A stretch of 64,000 nt of DNA from Oreohelix idahoensis (taxonomy: Eukaryota > Mollusca > Gastropoda > Stylommatophora > Oreohelicidae), in NCBI GenBank assembly GCA_024509875.1, contig JAMPIV010012426.1, forward strand, positions 20,579 through 84,578. Reading direction: 5' to 3'. The position numbers and the translations under genes are program-made. Shown piece after piece: positions 1-11,902 of the stretch (within the stretch, counting starts at the first letter, position 1; every line of letters begins with the position of its first letter). Below the pieces are notes generated by a model. The model saw only the letters and a program-made list of their open reading frames with translations. It had not been told where the DNA came from and ran no database searches.

Positions 1-1705
1 CATGTAAAAGGTTACTAATATGATGTTGTGCACAAGGCTGACAACGTCCTCATGTAAAAGGTTACTAATATGATGTTGTGCACAAGGCTGACAACGTCCT
101 CATGTAAAAGGTTACTAATATGATGTTGTGCACAAGGCTGACAACGTCCTCATGTAAAAGGTTACTAATATGATGTTGTGCACAGGGCTGACAACGTCCT
201 CATGTAAAAGGTTACTAATATGATGTTGTGCACAGGGCTGACAACGTCCTCATGTAAAAGGTTACTAATATGATGTTGTGCACAGGGCTGACAACGTCCT
301 CATGTAAAAGGTTACTAATATGATGTTGTGCACAAGGCTGACAACGTCCTCATGTAAAAGGTTACTAATATGATGTTGTGCACAAGGCTGACAACGTCCT
401 CATGTAAAAGGTTACTAATATGATGATGTTGTGCACAAGGCTGACAACGTCCTCATGTAAAAGGTTACTAATATGATGTTGTGCACAGGGCTGACAACGT
501 CCTCATGTAAAAGGTTACTCCTCATGTAAAAGGTTACTAATATGATGTTGTGCACAAGGCTGACAACGTCCTCATGTAAAAGGTTACTAATATGATGTTG
601 TGCACAGGCTGACAACGTCCTCATGTAAAAGGTTACTAATATGATGTTGTGCACAAGGCTGACAACGTCCTCATGTAAAAGGTTACTAATATGATGTTGT
701 GTACAAGGCTGACAACGTCCTCATGTAAAAGGTTACTAATATGATGTTGTGCACAAGGCTGACAACGTCCTCATGTAAAAGGTTACTAATATGATGTTGT
801 GCACAAGGCTGACAACGTCCTCATGTAAAAGGTTACTAATATGATGTTGTGCACAAGGCTGACAACGTCCTCATGTAAAAGGTTACTAATATGATGTTGT
901 GCACAAGGCTGACAACGTCCTCATGTAAAAGGTTACGAATATGATGTTGTGCACAGGGCTGGCAACGTCCTCATGTAAAAGGTTACTAATATGATGTTGT
1001 GCACAGGGCTGACAACGTCCTCATGTAAAAGGTTACTAATATGATGTTGTGCACAAGGCTGACAACGTCCTCATGTAAAAGGTTACTAATATGATGTTGT
1101 GCACAAGGCTGACAACGTCCTCATGTAAAAGGTTACTAATATGATGTTGTGAATATGATGTTGTGCACAAGGCTGGCAACGTCCTCATGTAAAAGGTTAC
1201 TAATATGATGTTGTGCACAAGGCTGGCAAAGTCCTCATGTAAAAGGTTACTAATATGATGTTGTGTACAGGGCTGACAACGTCCTCATGTAAAAGGTTAC
1301 TAATATGATGTTGTGCACAGGGCTGACAACGTCCTCATGTAAAAGGTTACTAATATGATGTTGTGCACAGGGCTGACAACGTCCTCATGTAAAAGGTTAC
1401 TAATATGATGTTGTGCACAGGGCTGACAACGTCCTCATGTAAAAGGTTACTAATATGATGTTGTGCACAGGGCTGACAACGTCCTCATGTAAAAGGTTAC
1501 TAATATGATGTTGTGCACAAGGCTGACAACGTCCTCATGTAAAAGGTTACTAATATGATGTTGTGCACAGGGCTGGCAACGTCCTCATGTAAAAGGTTAC
1601 CAATATGATGTTGTGCACAAGGCTGACAACGTCCTTATGTAAAAGATTACTAATATGATGTTGTGCACAGGGCTGGGAACGTCCTCATGTAAAAGGTTAC
1701 TAATA
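1..1705. repeat. 50-bp satellite array, about 34 monomers
   Basis: Head-to-tail monomers of 50 bp start CATGTAAAAGGTTACTAATA and end with CAACGTCCT. Monomers are almost identical. They vary mainly at CACAAGG versus CACAGGG, CTGACAAC versus CTGGCAAC, and occasional GTACA for GCACA. The A and G variants occur in runs, as expected from local amplification. Three units are irregular: a 3-bp ATG gain near 421, a truncated unit near 519-532 and a partial duplication near 1149-1160. Open frames across the array are artefacts of the periodicity. The array ends where a LINE begins at about 1706. The monomer matches part of an RTE-type LINE 5' UTR (see 6848-6960 and 52833-52986). Confidence 0.97.
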
Positions 1706-2942
1706 AATATAAAATCCGCCATACCTTCTTCCCCTTGTGACTTCAGCGAATTATCTACGTTCTGCGAGAACAAGTGTACTAACACCATTCCATGCGACAT
1801 TCCTTTTATAACAGTTAACGAAGTTTATAACTATCTTATTGATCTTAAAGATAATAACTCATCGGGACTTGATGGAATCAGTAATCGAATACTGCGTTAT
1901 GCTGCACCAGCTATTACTGATACACTAACATACATATATAATCAATGTCTCGCAAGGAGTTACTTTCCATCTGCCTTTAAAATCGCTAAAGTATACCCTC
2001 TTGTTAAACCTGGTTCATCAGATAATAGCAACCTTGGTAACTATAGGCCCATTTCGCTTATATCATTGCTGTCCAAACCACTGGAAAAACACATACACAA
2101 AACAGCAATGGAACACCTAGCTAATAATGACCTGCTTGTTGATAGTCAGTCGGGGTTTAGACCAAAGCATTCATGCGACACAGCCTTAACAAAAATGATA
2201 GAGAACTGGCATCTAAACATCAATAAACGATAATTTATGTGGAGCACTCTTTGTAGACTTTAAAAAAGCATTCGATATGATTGATCACTCTATTTTAATC
2301 AGAAAATTAGAAACAATGAAAGTAAATCTTAAGCTGGTGAAGTTAATTAAATCATTCATGACAGACAGACAACAAGTGGTGTCTTACAATAATTCTTTGT
2401 CCAACCCAACTGTTGTCGATATCGGTGTTTCCTCAGGGTTCTATCCTCGGCCCTCTTCTCTTTGCCGTATACATTAATGATCTTCCTCTGTACATCAAAC
2501 ACTCATCCTGTGATCTGTTTGCCGATGACTGTACTGTTTACACTAGTGACAAAAGTTGCGCCACACTAGAACTATCTTTACAAACTGATACACATAATAT
2601 TATTAAGTGGAGCAACGAGAATCGAATGCAAATAAATATTAGTAAAACGAAATGTATGTTAATATCAACCAGACAAAAACTACAAAACTCGCAGAAAACA
2701 ACACTTCAGCTCTACATTGGAACATCACTAATTGAAAACGTAAATGAACATAAAACTCTAGGTCTAACTGTTGACCAGCACCTAAGTTGGAACTCACATG
2801 TAAGTGCACTCACAAAGCTAACGGCACAAAAAGTTTACCAATTAGCCAAAATCAAACACTTCCTGGATGAGGGGGCAAGGAAAATGTTCTACACATCTCA
2901 CATACAAACATACCTAGACTATTGTTTCACAATCTGGGATGG
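1706..2942 (+). pseudogene. LINE reverse transcriptase domain, frameshifted
   Basis: The RT copies element RNA into DNA at the target site. Visible in order: the SSGLDGISNRIL region, NYRPISLIS, QSGFRPKHSCDTAL, then after a stop near 2231 DFKKAFDMIDHS, and after a frame change near 2435 the block QGSILGPLLFAVYIND and the catalytic box FADDCTVY, followed by TKTKCM-like and LGLTVD blocks. These are typical of CR1/L2/Rex-like elements. The frame runs to TIWDG at 2942, where a solo LTR interrupts it; the coding sequence resumes at about 3873. At least one stop and one frameshift make it a pseudogene. Frames reaching back into the satellite are accidental. Confidence 0.85.
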
Positions 2943-3872
2943 TGATAAGGTTGTTATATAGGGGAGGCTGATAAGGCTGAGCTGGTTTAGAGCTGGTTAT
3001 GTATTTTGTGTAATCGCGAATGCGTGCTTCGTCCGTTTATCATCTTGGAGTAAGGCTCAACGTTATATTCATTCATCATTTGTTGAATGTCCAAGAATAC
3101 ATTCGTTCCCTTCGGAGCTCATCATTGTATATACATATTTTTCTTATCAGAAGAGTTCTTCATTTGCATAATCAACAACATTGGCAAATGCAGCAAATAG
3201 CTGTAACGTATCGACGTGATAAAGTCCTCAATTCAGAGTCCATGAATTTATTTACAGTTCTTTCCACACAATTGACATTCACGTAGTTTTCATTTTTGGT
3301 AAGTCATTATAAATTACGTGCCCTAGGATACCCATGAAGCGTCCTGTCATGGTATTCATGATCTTGTGTTTTCAGTCGACAGACCATCATGGCCTTATAC
3401 GTGCGCTGCTGGGTTCCCATACAGTCAGAATGAGCGCATGATGCCTTGAGTCAAATTATTATGAAGATCCCTCTTATTTGTCAAATTAGTCTTGAATTCT
3501 TTCCAACTGATGTTCAGGTTAATCGTAACATTTGTTTCGAATGTATTCAGCTTGTTATCACAATATATCCTTATCTCTTCACAACTCCACAGTCCTTTAA
3601 CACTTAGTTTACTGCAATATGGCTATTAACAAGCCCAATAGTGGAAGGAGGTAATAAACACAACTTCTCTGCTCGACGGACAATGCAACAAGGGTAATGT
3701 AACCAAGCCACCAAGCGTGACTTTCCCAACGCGAAGACGTCATAATCTTAGCATCTATTTCGCGTTCAGTATACCGTAAAATATCGACATATTCTATTAA
3801 TGTTATTGACCCTTAAACGTTGCGCACTTCTAAACCCCAGCAGACGCCGTCATTTAAAATAACACCGTAACA
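2943..3872 (-). mobile_element. 930-bp solo LTR inserted in the LINE, 5-bp TSD GATGG
   Basis: The LINE frame stops at 2942 and resumes at 3873. GATGG lies on both sides (2938-2942 and 3873-3877). The insert begins TGATAAGGTTG and ends CCGTAACA, the TG...CA pattern of LTRs. Its terminal eight bases TGATAAGG match the lower end of the LTR of element B at 28618, and both end in AACA, so it probably belongs to a related family in the same (minus) orientation. It has no coding sequence of its own. A piece of RTE LINE sits inside it (3460-3610). Solo LTRs form by recombination between the two LTRs of a full element. Confidence 0.7.
3460..3610 (-). mobile_element. RTE-type LINE fragment inside the solo LTR
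   Basis: The reverse complement of this stretch aligns with 36500-36620, part of the RTE LINE C-terminal region. It includes an identical run of about 31 bases beginning GAACATCAGTTGGAAAGAAT and a shared AACAAGCTGAATACATTCGA. Flanking similarity decays in both directions. It is a short remnant with no open frame. Confidence 0.75.
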
Positions 3873-4286
3873 GATGGTTGTTCCATATCCAACACAAAAA
3901 GGCTTCATTCACTTCAAAAACGTGCAGTGCGCCTAGTTGCTGATAAACACCAAACACATTGTACAGATTTATATAACTATCTTAAAATATTGCCCCTTAG
4001 AAAGCGCTTCCTATTTAACAAAGCTAAATTCGCTCACAAAATCTTGTCACAGAATGCTCCAACGTATCTGTGGCCTCTTTTAAAATTCAATGAAAAACGT
4101 AGTAACCGCTTAAACCAGTTACAGGTACCCAAGCCCAGGCTAGATTTGTTCAAGAAGAGCTTGGCTTACTCAGCTGCTGATCTTTGGAACAATCTTCCAC
4201 ATGATCTTAAAAACATGCACAGTCTCTACTCATATAATCGTAGACTGTTCAAATACATTATGAGTGCCACTTATATGCCGCCCTAA
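3873..4286 (+). pseudogene. CR1/L2-type LINE, C-terminal part
   Basis: The sequence continues in frame from the RT at 2942. The block HSLQKRAVRLVADKH begins near 3908, followed by LPLRKRFLFNKAKFAHKIL and the terminal AADLWNNLPHDLKN and YNRRLFKYI. This arrangement (a thumb-like region, then W-N-x-L-P near the end) is usual at the end of CR1/L2/Rex ORF2. The frame ends with a stop at about 4286. Confidence 0.8.
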
Positions 4287-4758
4287 GGGATTATATTTCG
4301 AATTATTATCTAATATACTGTATGGAGGGTCTAATGTTCTAGTTTTTCATTTTAATATATCTTACTTCTTAATTGTAATCAAATACTGTAAATGTATGCT
4401 TTTATACTACTTATAATGTTGCATCGCCTTTAAACTAATACCTTAAGTATGGAGAATGTCTGAATAACTAGCAATAAAAGATGAGTAAGAGGAAGGGCAA
4501 AATGTAAGACGGGCCTATATGCACGATTCTTATCTATCAGTCAATACACTTTACCTCCCTAAGGAGCATAGGTCATAAAGCTGGATCTCGTATAGTAGAG
4601 GCGTCAACAATTCACTCCCTGTGGCAGTATCTGTTTGGGACTCAAAGCTGCTCACCTGTGGGAACATTTTCCGCATGTGCTGACAACACACTAAGTCCCA
4701 GGTCATTCAGCAGCGGATTCCCAAAATGTCACGAGTTCTTATTATATACCACCATAAA

Positions 4759-5189
<431 letters not shown>

Positions 5190-5241
5190 AATGTTTATTT
5201 TTATTTATTTTATTTTTACATTCATTATTATTATTATTATT

Positions 5242-5596
5242 GGAGCCGCTCTAGCGTAGTGGTTACAACACCGCTCTGGTGACCGGGTGATACAGGATCA
5301 AACCCGGGCGACGGCATTTGAGGATTTTTCGTCGACCGGGATTTGGACTGGATTAACTCGAGACCTGGCGAGGACATTTGAAGGAGTGTCGTCGACCAGG
5401 GACTGGCGGCTCCTGAGCCAACCCAGCTGCAATGGGTACCTCCGAAATCGGCGAGTATTTGCCTGAATGGCGAGGGACACCTGTCTCTGTACAAGAAATA
5501 AAGGGATACTCACGTAAAATCAATGTCAGGTTAGACATAAAATAATAACCTGAGATTTCGCCTCGAGTATTAGCGGGCGTACGAAAAAAAAAAAAA
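5242..5596 (+). mobile_element. tRNA-headed SINE (family S1), copy 1
   Basis: A non-autonomous retroelement with a polymerase III promoter head. The head starts GGAGCCGC, has an A-box-like TAGCGTAGTGGTTA and a B-box-like GGATCAAACCC (near 5295). A 260-bp body follows and a poly-A tail at 5584-5596. The body contains a duplicated half-unit: GCATTTGAGGATTTTTCGTC and ACATTTGAAGGAGTGTCGTC, about 75 bp apart, each followed by GACC. TTATTATTATT flanks both ends, compatible with a target-site duplication in AT-rich sequence. A second copy is at 14105-14457. Confidence 0.85.
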
Positions 5597-5615
5597 ATTA
5601 TTATTATTCTTTTTA

Positions 5616-5836
5616 ATGTTAAAATCGTACTTTAATTATGATGATTATTTCAAATGTAATATTACTTTTATAATGATAAATGCCTTAATTATGCTTATAG
5701 TAAATGTGAGGATGAAAGGATATAGTATATATGATGAGAGAGAGAGAGGAAGGACAGAATGTCAGACGGGCCTGCGTGCCGAATTCTTAACCCTTTGAAA
5801 ATAAAGTTCGTTCGTTTGTTCGTTCGTTCGTTCTCT
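5616..5836 (+). mobile_element. LINE 3' tail with (GTTC)n end, copy 1
   Basis: About 215 bp nearly identical to 6473-6680. Both contain ATTACTTTTATAATGATAAA, GGACAGAATGTCAGACGGGC and CCCTTTGAAAATAAAG, then end in (GTTC)n. A short 3'-terminal unit ending in a tetranucleotide repeat is typical of a severely 5'-truncated LINE (CR1/L2-like) or a SINE that borrowed that tail. No coding sequence remains. Confidence 0.7.
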
Positions 5837-6329
5837 CTCTCTGCCGGCTTAATATTTCTTGCCGCCGATTTCGTAGTGCGTTACGCTGGCTACATTTCAT
5901 TGGTTGGAAGCTTATTTTATTCAATAATTTATTGGTCAAATATCACGTTTTCTTATCGTGATGTAGCTGACCCTATCTACGTCACTAATCTCCTTGACAA
6001 TCGCCGCCGACTTCCTCGCGTGTCCCCTGTCCAAAGTTGACACGGCACTTTCACCTTAGCCTTACCCTGCCCTTAGCTGTCTGGGGGGTATTTTTTATAT
6101 AATAACTGATGATAGTTTTATTCTCATCCTAACTAGCCTCTAGCACGAATAAATGCTATGATCTGTCACGTCTGAAGGGGTTACGTGTTCTTTTCAATAT
6201 GTTAACTGCCCTGTTTTTCCCATGCTCCCTTAGGTGTTTGACATATTTTTTTCCCTTTAATCTTTTGAGTAGACTGTGTTTTACACGTTCTTCTCTAACC
6301 TTTTTTTAATGTCTTACGTGTTTTTACAG
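5837..6329. other. No gene recognised
   Basis: Between the first LINE tail and a CT-rich tract. No long frame, RNA gene or element end was recognised. Confidence 0.6.
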
Positions 6330-6408
6330 TCTCTCTCTCTCCCCTCTCTCACTCTCTCTCTCCCTCTCTCTCTCCCTCTCTCTCTCCCTCTCTCTCTTTC
6401 GCTCTCTG
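6330..6408. repeat. (CT)n microsatellite
   Basis: CT/CCCT repeats, followed by an AT-rich stretch with TTTATTTATT runs to about 6470. Confidence 0.95.
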
Positions 6409-6472
6409 TATTTATTTATTTGTTTTTATTTATTTTATTTTATTTTTAATTTTTTAATTTTTTTTATTTTAA

Positions 6473-6680
6473 AAACATACTTTAATTATGAAGATTATTG
6501 CAAATGTAATATTACTTTTATAATGATAAATGCCTTAATAATGCTTAAAGTAAATGTGAGGATGAAAGGATATAGTATACATGATGAGAGAGAGAGAGGA
6601 AGGACAGAATGTCAGACGGGCCTGCGTGCTCAATTCTTAACCCTTTGAAAATAAAGTTCGTTCGTTCGTTCGTTCGTTCT
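6473..6680 (+). mobile_element. LINE 3' tail with (GTTC)n end, copy 2
   Basis: Near-identical to 5616-5836, including GATGAGAGAGAGAGAGGAAG and the final (GTTC)n. The same truncated element is present twice within 1 kb, so either two insertions or a local duplication. Confidence 0.7.
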
Positions 6681-6847
6681 CCCTCCCTCTTATCGCATAC
6701 ACGGGTACAATAAATGGCTATTATCATCATTATCCCCCTTGTGTTCCGTACAGAGCAAGAGCCACAAATGCAACTGCCCCCCCTCCCCTCCCCATGCAGG
6801 AAGCCTTCATCAAAGCATATGCGTCCAGTGGTGGTTTTTGTAGCAAT

Positions 6848-6960
6848 TACTTTTACATGAGGACGTTGCCAGCCCTGTGCACAACATCATATTAGTAACC
6901 TTTTACGATATGCCTGGGGGAATAACAGTGCTATTCTTTCCTTGTTGCCTCAGCTACCCT
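6848..6960 (-). mobile_element. RTE LINE 5' UTR remnant containing one satellite-like monomer
   Basis: Read on the minus strand it carries AAAGAATAGCACTGTTATTC, then GGCATATCGTAAAAGGTTAC, one near-perfect copy of the satellite monomer, and CGTCCTCATGTAAAAG. The same succession occurs in the 5' UTR of the full RTE element at 52833-52986 (AAAGAATAGTAACACTGTCC, AAGCATGTCGTAGAAGGCGA, CCCATCCTGTAAAA). Two copies of TAAAAG (plus-strand CTTTTA at 6850 and 6900) lie exactly 50 bp apart, the monomer length of the satellite at 1-1705. Confidence 0.75.
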
Positions 6961-7234
6961 CGGGGAACTGCACGGATGCATAAATGGCTATAGTACAATT
7001 GATCGTACATTTAGGGAATGTTTTATATAATTATTTCTAATAGACAACTCCCATTCCGGTATTTATAAATGTCCAGTGCTTGAATCAATGGGAAATAGTT
7101 TGTACACGTTGAAGAAGTTAATTATACATGTTGAGGCGATAAAATGGTATTTTCTGCTGCCCAACTTTATAGTACACTTTATTTACTTATGGTGTTCAAT
7201 AGTCAAAGGGTAGGTGTTGTTATCATTATTACTT

Positions 7235-7235
<1 letters not shown>

Positions 7236-7273
<38 letters not shown>

Positions 7274-8081
7274 CAGCAGTAATAGTTGTAGTTGTCGTGG
7301 TGGTGGTAGTAGTAGTAATAGCAGCAGTAGCAGCAGTAGCAGCAGCGGTAGTAATAATAGTAGTAGTTGTAGTGGTGGTAGTAGTAGTAGTGGTGGTGGT
7401 AGCAGTAATAGTAGTAGCAGTAGCAGCAGCAGTAATAGTTGTTGTTGTCATGGTGGTGGTAGTAGTAGTAATAGCAGCAGGAGCAGCAGTGGTAATAGTA
7501 GTAGTAGTGGTGGTAGTAGTAGTAGTGGTGGTAGTAGTAGTAATAGTAGTAGTAGTAGTGGTGGTGGTAGCAGTAATAGTAGTAGTAGTGCATGTGATTG
7601 TGGTGGTAGTAGTAGTAGTAATACTAATAGCAGTAGTAATAGTAATAGTAGTAGTGGTGGTGGTAGCAGTAATAGTAGTAGTAGTTGCTGTGATTGTAGT
7701 GGTCGTAGTAGTAATAGCAGCAGTAGTAGTAATTGTAGTAGTAGTAGTGGTGGTGGTAGCAGTAATAGTAGTAGTAGTAGTGGTGGTAGTAGTAGTAGTG
7801 GTGGTGGTAGCAGTAATAGTAGTAGTAGTGGCTGTGATTGTGGTGTAGTAGTAGTAATAGCAGCAATAGTAGTAATAGTAGAAGTAGCAGTGGTGGTGGT
7901 AGCAGTAATAGTAGTAGTACTAGTGGTGGTAGTAGTAGTAGTGGTGGTGGTAGCAGTAATAGTAGTAGTAGTGGCTGTGATTGGGGTGGTAGTAGTAGTA
8001 ATAGTAGTAGTAGTAGCAATGGTGGTGGTAGCAGTAATATAAGTAGTAGTAGTAGTGGTAGTAGCAGTTGTAACAGTAGTA
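7236..8081. repeat. (GTA/GTG)n trinucleotide tract with second-order repeats
   Basis: About 850 bp of degenerate (GTA)n, (GTG)n and (GCA)n. A longer block recurs on top of this: GGTGGTAGCAGTAATAGTAG followed by TAGTG and GCTGTGATTG occurs near 7564, 7660, 7803 and 7953. The tract therefore expanded both by trinucleotide slippage and by unequal exchange of longer units. Poly-Val, poly-Ser and poly-Tyr frames are artefacts. Confidence 0.95.
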
Positions 8082-8189
8082 AAGACCGTGAAAGAAAAAA
8101 CATAATATTCACATGAGCGTCATTAGTGAAGACATGTAACACAAGAGTACAGGTAGTGCCATAGCAAATACTGCCGTAGAGGAATGTAG

Positions 8190-8400
8190 TGTTAGAAACG
8201 TGTGATTCGAAACCAGGTAGCATTAAGCTTCACGGATGAAAAATGGCTACCTGACTTTGCTCAGAGTTAGGAAAGGCGAAGGTGTGCTAGGAAGGGAACT
8301 AGTCATCCTACTTCATGAAGCTGAGACCATATTCAAGTTTTGATCCCGGTCCCTTTGCCTCGAGAAGCAAGCGCTGTGACTAATCTGCCTATCAGACAAT
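8190..8400 (-). mobile_element. Probable tRNA-derived SINE
   Basis: On the minus strand the head reads CACAGCGCTTGCTTCTCGAG, GCAAAGGGACC and GGGATCAAAAC, which resembles the anticodon-arm to T-arm part of a tRNA with a B box near 8340. About 140 bp of body follows. The A box is poor and no clear tail or target duplication was seen. Confidence 0.45.
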
Positions 8401-8439
8401 CAAAAGGACGTAGGAAACACACAAAATAAAAGCTATCTA

Positions 8440-8650
8440 GGAATTAATTCAGCTTAGATTAGTTCAAGGGGATGGGGGGGGAGAAGAGAAGATGGATTGG
8501 AGGAAGACAGAGAGAAATTAATGACTAAATGTTCTAACAGCATTGCATAAGAGAAAGTCACCAACAAGACGCATTAGCAACACTAGAAACAGGAATTTGT
8601 GGACAGATATTGTTGCCTACGCAATTCAGTGCGGCACATAACGATAATGA
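8440..8650 (+). pseudogene. Possible LINE C-terminal relic
   Basis: Broken frames give RRWIGGRQREIND and later NTRNRNLWTDIV, which resemble the basic tail (WxGGRxxxxW and W-x-x-x-V/L) after the RT in RTE-like LINEs. Stops are frequent and similarity is short, so this is weak. Confidence 0.3.
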
Positions 8651-10352
8651 TGTGCGAGGTGGGGTTAAACACAACTTTAGAATAATAGACGAGCTTTAAT
8701 GCAACTTGTTCATAATTAACACGCCAGTTTCACTTTTGAATGGATATAGCTGAATCTGTTTTTTTCCGTGTTGAGATCAACAGTAAAGGAAGGAATGAAC
8801 AAAACACAAAAAAGTAGTTTTATGTGTGCACTGGTATCGTTGTTTTCGAATTCTCTAATGTGCACTTTCATTTCAAACAATGTCAGTGAAATTAGATTCC
8901 GATTTGGTGCGGCTATGATCTATTTGAGGCTTTTCTATGTTCTTCACCTACCAGTTTTCTTTTATCCCAACCTCTAATGTTGTATTTCAATTTTAATTCG
9001 CATAGGTTAAAAATCCTTTCTTGTAGGTCAGTGTTTCTCAACCCTGATAGTAGCAACGCCCCCTTATATATATGGGTGTCCGTGGCGTGAATGTGACGGG
9101 CTCAGTTTGGCCACCGTAAATGTAGTAGTTAAATGTAATAGGCCCTGGTTGGCCGCAACGATGCTGGCATTCGTCTAGTTGACTTGAAAGTGTTGAGGTG
9201 TTGCAGTAATAAGTGTGTGTAGATATCAATGAGTACGAATGGGTGTATGATGGTTCGTGGAAGACAGGCATCTAACTGACATCACACTTTGGTAGAAATA
9301 CACGTAGTAATTCATAGAGAGTGGAAACACCTCTGACGTTTGATAGACTTTAATACACTACAACGATAGGTACGCCGACATCAATATAAATAGTCATTTG
9401 ACAACTCAACACATAGTATACACAAACAGTTCATTGATAAGCTGTGCATATATATAAATAAAGCTGACCTCGTTCAATTCCCCTTTCGTCACCTACAGCA
9501 AAATACCCCGTATTGGGAACGGGTCTTGATTATGTGAGTTTAAACAAACTCCCTTCTGAAACCAGCAAGTCAGGTATGTTCTCGGGTGTTCAGCAGGCCG
9601 CACAATATGGCGGACCCCTAGATACAATGGCCTCTGTGGTATTTCGATAACAAACAGGATGAGTCAAACCTTGTGTGAGCTCCATTACTGGTATTCTTAG
9701 ATGGACTCTTTCCCGCCCAGGGAAAAGTCACTAGCTGGCTACAAAAAGTCATATATAATTCTGGCAAAAGAGGGAAACTGTCTTAAGGGTAAATTACCTT
9801 AATGTCCCTTTAGAATAAACATCACAAAACTCACTCGCCTCCTAGGCGCATCAGAATATAACATGGGGAACAATCTTTAGCCATCTTGGCCGAACTCACA
9901 GAGCACTTCCCCAAAATCGTCTTGACCCTTTCAAAACTACCGCTCAACTCCTCTAACACATTCTGTCTTAAAATCGCGCCAGAATCTTCGTGCATGCGTC
10001 GTGAAACGCTAGACCCTTGAGCTAAGCTCAGGTGGGTGAACATGTCAGGAAAAGCTGACATCGAGTCTAAAATTAGACGCTGGGTTAACAGACAAGTGGG
10101 ACAACCATAACTGTTAACTACAATCCCAGTAAAACATGAGTACCTCCCTTTTGATCAAGAATCTATTAAATTAAAGTCTCCAAAATTAAACAGGTACATT
10201 TTAACATACTATAGACTCAGCAAACTGACCGCAACAGCCTGATGTGCCCAACATATGAAGAACAGAGAAACCGCAATAGACCATCACCAGTGCCATTCCT
10301 AGAAAAACTCTAAAGAGATGTCAACAGCCTCAGACTGATCACAGCTTTCTTT
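8651..10352. other. No gene recognised
   Basis: Short chance frames only. 9361-10250 has a composition and several short words reminiscent of the LTR of element B (30260-31337), but I could not align it convincingly. Confidence 0.5.
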
Positions 10353-10685
10353 AACATATTCAAGTTGACGCCTGAGGGTGAACATATTCAAGTTGACGTC
10401 TGAGGGTGAACATATTCAAATTGACGTCTGATTGTGAACATATTCAAGTTGACGTCTGAGGGTGATCTTTAAACATATTCAAGTTGACGTCTGTGGGTAA
10501 TCTTTGAACATATTCAAGTTGACGTCTGAGGGTGAACATATTCAAATTGATGTCTGATTGTGAACATATTCAAGTTGACGTCTGAGGGTGAACATATTCA
10601 AGTTGACGTCTGAGGGTGATCTTTGAACATATTCAAGTTGACGTCTGGGGGTAATCTTTGAACATATTCAAGTTGACGTCTGAGG

Positions 10686-10963
10686 TAAAGGTAAAGGTAA
10701 AGGAACCCGTTACACGCCCATTGAGGCATATTGGGAATATGGTGTTAGGCCCATATTATCTTGACCGTCGGCACACGAGGGGTGATGTGGTCGGCATCAC
10801 GCCGGCCGCCTTAACCTTCCCAGAGTAGCTCTGGTACCCATTCGGGGCTGGGTCGACCCAGGAGCCGTTTGTGGCCTAAAAATTTTCCGCCTCCTCTGGG
10901 GATCGAACCATAGACCACTGCGCTAGGAAGCCAGTGCACTAACCACTATGCTACCGCGGCTCC
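10686..10963 (-). mobile_element. tRNA-headed SINE (family S2) in the minisatellite, 12-bp TSD
   Basis: The minus-strand head starts GGAGCCGCGGTAGCATAGTG, with a B box GGTTCGATCCC. The body includes CTGGGTCGACCCAGCCCCGA and the tail is (TTTACC)n at the low-coordinate end. TGACGTCTGAGG flanks both sides (10674-10685 and 10964-10975). The duplication is part of the array unit, so it could partly be array periodicity, but both junctions fit target-primed insertion. The head resembles family S1; the body does not. Confidence 0.85.
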
Positions 10964-11902
10964 TGACGTCTGAGGGTGAACATATTCGAATTGACGTCTG
11001 ATTGTGAACATATTCAAGTTGACGCCTGAGGGTGAACATATTCAAGTTGACGTCTGAGGGTGAACATATTGAAATTGACGTCTGATTGTGAACATATTCA
11101 AGTTGACGTCTGAGGGTAATCTTTGAACATATTCAAGTTGACGTCTGAGGGTGATCTTTGAACATATTCAAGTTGACGTCTGAGGGTGATCTTTGAACAT
11201 ATTCAAGTTGGCGTCTGAAGGTGATCATTGAAAATATTCAAGTTGATGTCTGAGGGTGATCTTTGAACATATTCAAGTTGACGGCTGATGGTGAACATAT
11301 TCAAGTTGACGTCTTAGGGTGAACATATTCAAGTTGACGTCTGAGTGTGAACATAGTCAAGTTGACGTCTGAGGGTGAACATATTCAAGTTGACATCTGA
11401 GGGTGAACATATTCAAGTTGACGTTTGAGAGTGATCTTTGAACATTTTTAAGTTGACGTCTGATTGTGATCTTTGAACACATTCAAGTTGACGTCTGAGG
11501 GTGATCTTTGAACATATTCAAGTTGACGGCTGATGGTGAACATATTCAAGTTGACGTCTTAGGGTGAACATATTCAAGTTGACGTCTGAGTGTGAACATA
11601 GTCAAGTTGACGTCTGAGGGTGAACATATTCAAGTTGACATCTGAGGGTGAACATATTCAAGTTGACGTTTGAGAGTGATCTTTGAACATTTTTAAGTTG
11701 ACGTCTGATTGTGATCTTTGAACACATTCAAGTTGACGTCTGAGGGTGATCTTTGAACATATTCAAGTTGAGGTCTGATGGTGATCTTTGAACATATTCA
11801 AGTTGACGTCTGATGGTGAACATATTCAAGTTGACGTCTGAGGGTGAACATATTCAAGTTGACGTCTGAGGGTGATCTTTGAACATATTCAAGTTGACGT
11901 CT

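Larger units (their letters stand above)
1706..4545 (+). mobile_element. CR1/L2-type LINE, 5'-truncated and split by a solo LTR
   Basis: This non-LTR retrotransposon starts abruptly at the satellite edge without its endonuclease. It holds reverse transcriptase (1706-2942) and, after a 930-bp insertion, the C-terminal region (3873-4286) and a 3' UTR to about 4545. The 3' region contains GTAAGACGGGCCT, related to GTCAGACGGGCCT in the two short LINE tails at 5616-5836 and 6473-6680. That suggests they are related families. Satellite does not resume on the 3' side, so I cannot say whether it jumped into the array or the array grew up to it. Confidence 0.75.

Noticed and set aside
1..1705. CRISPR-like regular repeats
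   Set aside because: Units abut with no spacers and the context is eukaryotic; it is a satellite.
5242..5320. Functional tRNA gene
   Set aside because: Has A- and B-box-like sequences but no cloverleaf, and continues into a SINE body with poly-A.
7144..8223. Poly-Val, poly-Thr, poly-Tyr/His and Leu/Pro-rich frames on both strands
   Set aside because: All follow from the (GTA/GTG)n tract; no conserved domain or flanking gene structure.
9361..10250. Possible diverged LTR related to element B
   Set aside because: Only scattered short similarities with 30260-31337; no ends, duplication or continuous alignment.
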